Assembly: GCF_037042905.1 (NCBI RefSeq) | Contig: NC_087246.1 | Location: 36,140,001 to 36,204,000, forward strand | Length of the DNA stretch: 64,000 nucleotides | DNA from: Lytechinus pictus | Taxonomy: Eukaryota; Echinodermata; Echinoidea; Temnopleuroida; Toxopneustidae | Direction of reading: 5' to 3' | Shown here: positions 55,749 to 64,000 of the stretch, one piece after another | Numbering within the stretch: position 1 is the stretch's first letter | Layout of the letters: each line of letters opens with the position of its first letter | Made by a program: the position numbers and the translations under genes | The notes under the pieces: generated by a model | Seen by the model: only the letters and a program-made list of their open reading frames with translations | Told to the model about the DNA's origin: nothing | The model's database searches: none

Positions 55749-57362
55749 GGATGTTGCTACTAAATGATGTTCCCTCCCAAAGTCATGTGATGACTTCAAT
55801 TCAAATATCAGAGCCATATGAATGCAGTATTTTTGATGGATTTTATAGATTTAGCCTCACTTCTTCAGGGACTTTTCTATTTCTTGAAAACGAGCAATGG
55901 CATTACTGCTCTGTTGATTAAAAAGGTTTCATAGAATTTGCAGGGTAGTATTCAGGGTTCTGCATTAATTTCACATACAGTCTGACCTCTCTTATCCGGC
56001 CTCCCCTTAACCGGATCTTTCTATTATCCGGATGCACACTTGCAGAGATTTTTTTTTTCAATCTAGTACGTGGGGAAATTAGATTTCAATCTAAAATCAA
56101 AATTCCTATATGCTAACTCACTTTTATTGCATACATTTTCCAATAAAGTCTACCTACAACTACATTATTTTTTATGAAAATATCTTGTGCAAATTACCGA
56201 AAGAACTTAGACAACATAGTTTTCCAGTAAATCAGTTCACAGCGCAACCATTTGTCACCTTCTCTTTTGTTTTTCAGGGAAAACACAAAACAACACGTCT
56301 TGCATTATGGACAGCGCCATCTGTCATGTTTGAGCCTACAGTTAGTATAACAATGGCTGACTTTGTGAAGCTGCAATGCCTGCTGCGATGATCCAATTTT
56401 CTAACTTAGTTTTGAGTCATTCTTTTTCTTTCAAGGTATGCTCGATGTATTCCTCAATCATTTCGGCAGGTAACTTATCCAAGAGTTTTGGCAACCAATT
56501 AATTTCATTTCCGTAAAAAAAATGCCTATGATTTGTACTGACACTGCAGTGAATACTGTCTATGTACCGGTACGCCCACTACAATAGATTACGTGTATTG
56601 GGGAGGCAGCTGCGTGTATTTAATATTGGGTCTCCCAGATCCTGATAAATCCCTTATCTATATTGGTGCTGGTCCCAGCTTGTCCGGATAAGAGAGGTCG
56701 GACTGTACTGTGAAGGCTGAATGTATTTGTTTTAATATTGTACAACCGCAACAATTTTCACTTCCTGATACAGTTTATCCTACCAAAGTAAAGTTAAATG
56801 CAATAGACTTTAATTCTTGTGTGAATTTCACATTGTGGATTGCAATTGCAAAATAAGAGAAGGAAAATGAGATACATGTATGTATTGTTCCACCCAAAGA
56901 TGGTCACTAGTTTTATAGGTGAGGGTCAAATTAAAAATAAGGTATTACATGTAGAAGCATGGCTTATCTTCGCAGTGTGTTTTGTAAATCTAAAATACAG
57001 TAGATTATATCATACTCCATTGATGTTAGTATTAATAGAAAATATTAGAAACTGTTTGTATATGTGTATTATGTATATTTCAAATATAAATATATAATAT
57101 ATTTATAATAATATGATGTACAGTATGATAAAACAAAAGATTATTACAAGAATTTTAATTCCTTAATCTAACATAGATGTAACGGTGTACAGTTCTGTGC
57201 ATTTGATATCAAGGACTTTCATAAAAAATATAGAATGATATTAGTATATTTCAAATTATAATGTATAATGATTCTTGCCAAGAGAGAGAGAGTGCAACAA
57301 GAGAATGAAGAACTAGACAGAGTTACATTGAAGATAATTCCAGTACATACAACATATTTTGT
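55749..57362. repeat. segmental duplication, copy 1
   Basis: This matches 60183-61447 in order: GCTACTAAATGATGTTCCCT, GAAAACGAGCAATGGCATTA, GTGAAGGCTGAATGTATT, CACCCAAAGATGGTCACTA, then GATTCTTGCC and a GA run. Copy 1 carries a Tigger-like insertion that copy 2 lacks. Confidence 0.9.
55978..56705. mobile_element. Tigger/pogo-like nonautonomous transposon
   Basis: CAGTCTGACCTCTCTTATCC at the left and GGATAAGAGAGGTCGGACTG at the right are near-perfect inverted ends with TA on each side (55976-55977, 56706-56707). The paralogous locus near 60385 lacks it. The 93-codon internal ORF has no transposase motif I recognise. Confidence 0.88.
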
Positions 57363-57526
57363 GATTTATTTGTAAAGAAAACGTCAATTTGTGATTTATT
57401 TCCTAAGAAAACATCATGAAAGTTCACTATGCACCCTGCCTGAACGCAATCATCAGGCAGACCATGTGGGTAACCCAGTGCAGCTGTATGCAATACACAC
57501 ATAGAATGTGCTTGTCAGAAGAATTC

Positions 57527-58070
57527 TTTACAGTATTTGGTACCTTATCACCTTCACTGTATGATGGTACCTTATCACCTTCACTGTATGGTGGTACCTT
57601 ATCACCTTCACTGTATGTTGGTACTCTAATCACCTTCACTGTATGGTGGTACCCTATCAACTTCACTGTATGGTGGTACCCGTATCACCTTCACTGAATG
57701 GTGGTACCCTTATCACCTTCACTGAATGGTGGTACCCTTATCACCTTCACTGTATGGTGGTACCCTATCAACTTCACTGTATGGTGGTACCCTTATCACC
57801 TTCACTGAATGGTGGTACCCTTATCACCTTCACTGTATGGTGGTACCTTATCACCTTCACAGTATGGTGGTACCCTATCAACTTCACTGTGTGGTGGTAC
57901 CTAATCACCTTCGCTGTATGATGGCACCTAATCACCTTCACTGTATGGTGGTACCTTATCACCTTCACAGTATGGTGGTACCCTATCACCTTCACTGTAT
58001 GGTGATACCTTATCACCTTCACTGTGTGATGGTACCTTTCACCTTCACTGTATTGTGGTACCCTTATCAC
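57527..58070. repeat. 27-bp minisatellite array 2, about 20 units
   Basis: The same unit as array 1, with variants ending CCCT or CCTT. ORFs on both strands are artefacts of the 27-bp period. Confidence 0.95.
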
Positions 58071-58346
58071 AAAATCCCAGATGTCTTGGTGAATAATTGA
58101 TCTCTCGTCTTGGCTTACTAAGCTTGGGACATCTTTAAGGATGGTAATTATGATTAAACTAGCAGCTGAATCAGTGATTATTCCTGGACAAAGTTACCAA
58201 GTTACAACTGCCTTTATTAGTAAAGGCTCCTGACTACAGTCTTTTCTGTATATTTATGTCCTGAACGCAATCATCAGGCAGACCATGTGGGTAACCCAGT
58301 GCAGCTGTATGCAATACACACATAGAATGTGCTTGTCAGAAGAATT

Positions 58347-58883
58347 CTTTACAGTATTTGGTACCTTATCACCTTCACTGTATGATGGTACCTTATCACC
58401 TTCGCTGTATGATGGCACCTAATCACCTTCACTGTATGGTGGTACCTTATCACCTTCACAGTATGGTGGTACCCTATCACCTTCACTGTATTGTGGTACC
58501 TTATCACCTTCACTGAATTGTGGTACTTTATCACCTTCACTGTATGGTGGTATGTTATCACCTTCTCTGTGTGGTGGTACCCTTATTACCTTAACTGTAT
58601 GGTGGTACCCTATCAACTTCAATGTGTGGTGGTACCTAATCACCTTCGCTGTATGGTGGTACCTTATCACCTTCACTGTGTGGTGGTACCTTATCATAGT
58701 CACTGTATGGTGATACCTCATAGTCACTGTATGGTGGTACCCTATCACCTTCACTGTGTGTTGGTACCTATCACCTTCACTGTATGGTGGTACCCTTATC
58801 ACCTTCACTGTATGGTGGTACCTTATCACCTTCACTGTGTGATGGTACCTTTCACCTTCACTGTATTGTGGTACCCTTATCAC
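58347..58883. repeat. 27-bp minisatellite array 3, about 19 units
   Basis: The same unit and the same flanks as array 2, with a different internal order of variants, so the arrays have shuffled since module duplication. Confidence 0.95.
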
Positions 58884-59469
58884 AAAATCCCAGATGTCTT
58901 GGTGAATAATTGATCTCTCGTCTTGGCTTACTAAGCTTGGGACATCTTTAAGGATGGTAATTATGATTAAACTAGCAGCTGAATCAGTGATTATTCCTGG
59001 ACAAAGTTACCAAGTTACAACTGCCTTTATTAGTAAAGGCTCCTGACTACAGTCTTTTCTGTATATTTATGTAGTGAGGCTATCATGATATTTAATTCAT
59101 AAAAGTCCAGACGATTGAAAGAAAATATAGCTGTAGCTGAAGTTGGTGTAACTACAATTGTATTTTAGATCCAAATGTTAGGGTAATGGGGCTTTTATGC
59201 AAGGTAAACTTGGGAAATATGAGTAGGAACAAAATCACATGACAGATTTGTTTTAAAAAATCACATAGTGCACATTTAAATTGAATTTATCTTTTGAAAT
59301 TAGTTTGTTACTCTTTACCTTTATACCAAAGAAGCTATCAAATGATTAGTGTAAGTAATGTCAATAGAATAATTGACATACCAGTACTGGTGCTACATGG
59401 ATGCAAATCAAAGCAGGTTCAAAAGAATATATTGAATGATTAATCTCCTAATTCATTCATTCATTCAGT

Positions 59470-59768
59470 CCAGTGGGTGTTTTATAAAGTTGTTCATGAG
59501 ACATGCATGACTTTATGAATGATCGGTGCATATTCTCAGTCATTTTGATCTGCATAAGTTGAAATTTGATCATTTTACATTAAAAAGTTTTCTTGTTAAC
59601 CATTTCAATGCAAAGTTGCATAGTATTATGCAAGTAAAGAATCTGATCAGAAAGTTGATCCAAAAATCTCATTCCACGAAAGAAGAATAGGATATTTGTG
59701 TTTAGTTTTGTTTGCAAGTAATTCGTACTGTACCTTTTTAGAAACGGCTTTATGAAACAACCCACCGG
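59470..59768. mobile_element. MITE with CCAGTGGGTGTTTTATAAAG end
   Basis: The left end is matched imperfectly in inverse by CTTTATGAAACAACCCACCGG. It is related to the elements at 35555 and 59915. Confidence 0.7.
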
Positions 59769-59914
59769 CTTTTTTTTAGGAGGAAGGGGGAAGTGGATTG
59801 AAGATTAGTCTGCCTGTGGGATACATTTGTTATTTGCAGCAATGCACAATACTAGCTCCATTTGAAATGTCATTGGTAATTTCATAATTTTCACTGTAGG
59901 AAAATAAAGGTGTG

Positions 59915-60090
59915 CCAGGTGGGTGTTTCATAAATTTGTTTGTAAGTAACGAGCGACTGGTGATCATTTCTTGTGGTATATGATGCACACCGAATTTCCA
60001 TCGGTGTTGATTTATTTCCTAAGAAAAGATCACCATTCGTTCGTAAAGTTGCTTGTAACTTACAAACAACTTTACGAAACACCCACCTGG
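59915..60090. mobile_element. MITE with CCAGGTGGGTGTTTC ends
   Basis: CCAGGTGGGTGTTTCATAAA at the left is matched in inverse by TTTACGAAACACCCACCTGG. Inner arms are GTTTGTAAGTAACGAGC and GTTGCTTGTAACTTACAAAC. Total 176 bp. Confidence 0.9.
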
Positions 60091-60182
60091 CAAACCTTTT
60101 TTGTTTATATTGTGAAATTTATGAAATTGCAACTTGTAACTTGCACAGCGTTATGAAACACCTACTGGGACAAATTAAAAGA

Positions 60183-61447
60183 ATGGTGCTACTAAATGAT
60201 GTTCCCTCCCAAGGTCATATGATCACTTCAATATCAGAACCATATGAATTCAGTATTTTTGATGGATTTTATAGATTTAGCCTCACATCTTCAGGGACTT
60301 TTCTATTTCTTGAAAACGAGCAATGGCATTACTGCTCTGTTGATTAAAGGATTTCATAGAATTTGTTGGGTTCTTACTATGCAGGGTGTGAAGGCTGAAT
60401 GTATTTTTTAAATATTGTACAACCACATCATTGGGTCAACATTGTGGATTACAGTTGCAAAATAAAGAAGGAAAATGAGAAACATGTATGTATTATTACA
60501 CCCAAAGATGGTCACTATCTTCGCAGTGTGTTTTGTGAATCTAAAATACAGTAGACTATATCATACTCCAATGTTAGTATTAAAAGAAAATATTTATAGA
60601 AACTCTTTGTATGTGTATTATGTATGTTATAAATTATAAATATGGGGATAATTTATAATATGATGTACCTGTACAGTATTATAAAAGATTTTTACAAGAA
60701 GTTTAATTCCTTAAAGGGATGGTCCAGGCTGGATATATTTATATCTCAAGAAATAGAGTAAAATTCCCAAAGCAAAATGCTGAAAATTTGATCAAAATCG
60801 AATAACAAATAACGAAGTTATTGAATTTCAAAGATATGCATTATTTAGGTGAAACAGTTCTAGGTATGTCTATGAATATTCATTAGGTGGGCTGATGATG
60901 TCGTATCCCCACTTGTTCATTTGTATTTTATATGAAATTCGGTTTATTCAAAAATTTTCTACTCAGAATTAAAACAATTGGATTGACAACTGATTTAAGT
61001 GCATTAGTTATTTATTGCCGTAACTCATTTTATCATAATGGAGACACATCATTTACACATGTATGAAAAAAAGAAACATTTATAATTTCATGTTATGACA
61101 TGATGACAGTTTTCACAAAATATTTATAAACTTTAAAATTCAATAAATTTATTTGTTATCCGATTTTGATGAAATTTTCAGCAGTTTGCTCTGTGAATAT
61201 AATATTTATTTAGATATATTTTCAGCCCAGACCATCCCTTTAATCTAACCTGGATGTAATGGTGTACAGCTCTGTGCATTTGATTTCTAGGACTTCCATA
61301 AAAAATATAGAATGATATTGAGTATATTTCAAATAATAATTTATAATGATTCTTGCCGAGAGAGAGAGAGAGAGAATGCAACAAGAGAATGAAGAACGAG
61401 ATGAGAGTTACATGGAAAGATAATTCCAGTACATACAACATATTTAG
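60183..61447. repeat. segmental duplication, copy 2 (contains a MITE)
   Basis: Homologous to 55749-57362 as listed there. It is interrupted at 60711-61244 by a TTAA MITE and lacks the Tigger-like insertion. Confidence 0.9.
60711..61244. mobile_element. TTAA MITE with a visible empty site in the paralogue
   Basis: TTAAAGGGATGGTCCAGGCT at the left is matched by GCCCAGACCATCCCTTTAA at the right. The paralogous sequence near 57160 reads TTCCTTAATCTAAC without an insert, whereas here TTCC-TTAA and TTAA-TCTAAC flank the element. The core CTGAAAATTTGATCAAAATC is shared with the other copies. Confidence 0.93.
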
Positions 61448-61800
61448 TGACTTATTGAGAAGTTCTACGGACATTGGAGAATAGAACAAGCTAGAGAAAG
61501 TGGGAAAGAAAGAAAGATCTTAGAGAATCAGAAAATATATAATTTGGTAAAATTATCAAATCATTACAAGTACAAAGAACATATCAAATCAAGAAATTTA
61601 AAGGCATCATAATTATGATCAATATAATTTAAAACATTTGCAAGGTGTTCATTCAGCAGACTTGACATTTCGTGCACAAATTGAACTGAAAATAAGTACT
61701 GGCCGCATGCACATATAAACCAGTGTGACACCCGTCCTGTATTCAAGCACTGCCTGAATCGGATTACTTCATATCATTTGAAATATATCAGATACAGCGG

Positions 61801-62036
61801 GTGATTTCAAGTACGGTGTTGACTTTTTGGTTTTGGTTTTGGGTTGGTTCGTTAGCACAGTATCAAACTCATAATGAAGTTGCTCCTGGGATTAAATATT
61901 ACCAGGTGTTAAGCTATCGATTATATGATTCAATGGATCATTTTTTAACACTCGGGTTAGGTGTTGGAGCTAGGAATGGCAATCTTAATTGTGCTTGCAA
62001 CACCAACACCAGCATCAACACCAAACTTGAAAGCAC
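61801..62036. mobile_element. foldback MITE, TTCAAGT...GGTGTTG family
   Basis: GTGATTTCAAGTACGGTGTT at the left faces AACACCAAACTTGAAAGCAC at the right. The two ORFs through it are artefacts. Confidence 0.65.
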
Positions 62037-62929
62037 CCCCAATACAAAAGATATTTATTTCAACTAATGTTGAATCAAAAAGCCTGGTGCCCAAGACAAA
62101 AAAACCCACAAGTTATAAGTATTCTTTGGTATTTGACACTGTAGGAAGTCTTCAAATATGGTTTACAAAATAATCATGTTAAATCATGAGAAAATAGATT
62201 AAAACTGTGATTTAATCAATATGATTTCACACTCCGAAAATTTAGATCTTAGATTGAAAATCTGATTTTTTCTTTATTATACATAGCTATAGCCAGTATC
62301 AAAGAACTTTACCTTATTGGTGTTTTATAGGTTGACAGTTGATGAATTTACAAAGGACACACTTTTGTTGACATCAGCTGTCATACTGGATAAAATACAC
62401 ACACATTTCTTTTTTTCAGCTATCATTATACAAAAATAGAAACATTCCTTGATGTATTCTTTGGCATTCTCTATTGGCTGCACCATGTTTCGCCAGAGCT
62501 TTTTCATATATTTGGTTTTAAAACTTCAGGAATTAGTTTCTTTTCTCTATAACATTTATGTACCATGATTATAAATATCGTACATCATTATTTAAATATG
62601 TGGTTGATTTAAAGTCCCATGCTAGGGAAAGAAGTGATTAAGAAAGCTAGTCAGAAATTATTCGTGCTACAAGCTGATCTTAAAACATTCCGCTCAAAAG
62701 CTTCAACATGAAGAACTCTGTCGTAGTATTGTATACGTATTGTAACTGACATATTGGAAGGATAATATATTCCTGCAATATGAAAAACATTATATTCAAT
62801 CCACTATTTACTTCCTAAAAATCTATCTGAAGGAAAATATATACTTTAAACTGAAGCCAGTGCATACTTGTATATAAATTGCTTCAATGGTCAGCCTTTT
62901 GTCAATTTCCCATGTGGTCATTTTCAAAT

Positions 62930-63322
62930 GTGAGTGACACGACAATCGGAGAGGGTTAAGGGCTCATATCTTTAAACTTAAAGGTTATGAATCAATCATG
63001 ACTACTATATTATATACAATGTAGGACTGGCATGGGCCACTACCAGTTTGATTTGAATTCTACAATTTGTTTAGTAGATATGATTGAAAAATGATGCGTG
63101 AGTGACACGACAAATTTCGGACATGGGTTTCTGACCATCATCACTTATGATTGGATTCGTGCCCAAGTAGCTGTCCAGGAGTTCTGTGAGTACCCATACA
63201 TGTACGTAAATAGTGTACCTATCTAGCACATATAGTCAGAATCAATCAAACCTTCTCTATGGAAAATGGTGCCCTCCTATATACCGTGAGTGACACGACA
63301 TCCAAAACGTGAGTGACACGAC
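62930..63322. repeat. interspersed motif GTGAGTGACACGAC, four copies
   Basis: Exact copies of GTGAGTGACACGAC start at 62930, 63098, 63286 and 63309, all in the same orientation with unrelated sequence between. It is not a simple tandem array. Confidence 0.85.
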
Positions 63323-63695
63323 GAGTACAAAATACAACATTTATCTCAACAACGAAAGTATTTTTGGCATGATGTACAAGAGTGAAATCCCATCAACCAA
63401 AAAACAAGCTTAATTACATAACAACTGCCTTCTTTAAAGTTGATAATGTGTCATCCTTATGATTTATTCTTGGTTTATGGTCATATTTGCCCATCAACTC
63501 ACATTCCCTATACCATACCACATTATTGTCACACTCGGGCTTCTACCACTCTCCTCTTTGGGGGAGGAGGCACTTGAAGGAGGTGTTATGTGGTCTTGGC
63601 ATTGACATCAACTCAAACATTCTTTTTGTGGCCTGATTTCATTCAAAACTAACTCTTTCTCCCTATCTGTATATGAAAGTTTACGGGTTTACAAT

Positions 63696-63998
63696 TCAGC
63701 ATCCACCACTGATGGAATAGTTTTTCCTTGTAAGAAAGGTATTCTCAATAGTCACTCGCATCATCTGGCATGGTCTGGTAGCCAATGACGTCATGTATGA
63801 CTCCTTTTTCTTGAAATATTGGATTACAATATTATCCTCCTTAAATATTCTAGGCATTGTCCAAATAGGACTTGGCAGCTTCAATGTCTTTTTTTGTACA
63901 CTGTACCAAACCACAGTTACTTGGCTGCACACTTCAGATGGACTATTAGCAAATCCTTGAGAAACTTTAATAGGGATCAAGTTTAACTCATCAAGCAT
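63696..63998 (-). CDS. unidentified ORF near the window edge
   Basis: This is a 100-codon minus-strand ORF, starting LDELNLIPIKVSQGFANSPS and ending KNYSISGGC. Composition looks protein-like (mixed hydrophobic and charged, with KLPSPIWTMPRIFKED), and the frame is not from a simple repeat. I recognise no family. It may be the last exon of a gene continuing off the right edge, or a transposon-derived protein. Confidence 0.35.
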   Translation of the reverse strand: MLDELNLIPIKVSQGFANSPSEVCSQVTVVWYSVQKKTLKLPSPIWTMPRIFKEDNIVIQYFKKKESYMTSLATRPCQMMRVTIENTFLTRKNYSISGGC

Positions 63999-64000
63999 TG

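Larger units (their letters stand above)
54470..59073. repeat. three copies of a leader-minisatellite-tail module
   Basis: Leaders sharing GCAGACCATGT, CCCAGTGCAGCTGT and GTCAGAAGAATTCTT occur at about 54485, 57439 and 58260. Tails sharing CACAAAATCCCAGATGTCTT begin at about 55645, 58070 and 58881. The second and third modules (57439-58259, 58260-59073) are nearly identical in their flanks and repeat with a period of about 821 bp. Confidence 0.9.

Noticed and set aside
56110..56391. 93-codon ORF within the Tigger-like element
   Set aside because: It is short, lacks DDE or DNA-binding motifs, and the paralogous locus lacks the element.
54541..58883. Regular repeats resembling a CRISPR array
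   Set aside because: Units are contiguous with no unique spacers, and the DNA is intron-bearing animal sequence.
57416..58913. ORFs of 92-154 codons across the second and third arrays
   Set aside because: Same artefact of the 27-bp period. The repeats are noncoding by every visible sign.

Overview
This 64 kb window is animal nuclear DNA. It is AT-rich and intron-rich, with small exons bounded by GT...AG, and it is packed with short inverted-repeat transposons. The gene set and the repeat families fit an echinoderm, most likely a sea urchin; that is inference from memory of repeat style, not a database match.

Three cellular genes can be reconstructed by splicing. (1) 1357-7873, plus strand: the last three coding exons of a TBC1D10/EPI64-type Rab GAP. 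The 5' part lies off the left edge. The gene ends in a 512-codon lysine-rich tail with a C-terminal PDZ-ligand-like TTV. (2) 28770 down to about 19409, minus strand: a complete or nearly complete RPAIN (RPA-interacting protein) in six exons. It runs convergently towards TBC1D10. (3) 47186-53581, plus strand: a complete six-exon NUDT6-type Nudix hydrolase, 289 codons plus stop, with a perfect Nudix box formed across a splice junction. RPAIN and NUDT6 are divergent. Their starts are about 18 kb apart, and the gap is filled almost entirely by transposons.

The main mobile-element story lies at 29.9-38.7 kb. A non-LTR retrotransposon of about 8.3 kb (minus strand, intact ORF1 at 37446-38549 and intact endonuclease/reverse-transcriptase ORF2 at 30897-34001) sits inside a TTAA-flanked MITE. 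The two halves of that MITE lie on either side of it, which shows both ORFs belong to one insertion. Other elements are two nonautonomous hAT elements with exact 8-bp target duplications (2371-3933, 39780-41219), a Tigger/pogo-like element (55978-56705), several TTAA-flanked foldback MITEs, tRNA-derived SINEs, decayed LINE fragments and a near-perfect 183-bp-arm palindrome (12987-13423).

Downstream of NUDT6, 54.5-61.4 kb is a segmental duplication built around a 27-bp minisatellite, in three arrays. Its unit is a multiple of three, so long false ORFs appear on both strands. Paralogous copies within this duplication provide an empty site that shows how one MITE inserted. The far right (61.8-64 kb) holds another small MITE, a 14-bp motif repeated four times and a 100-codon minus-strand ORF of unknown identity near the window end.
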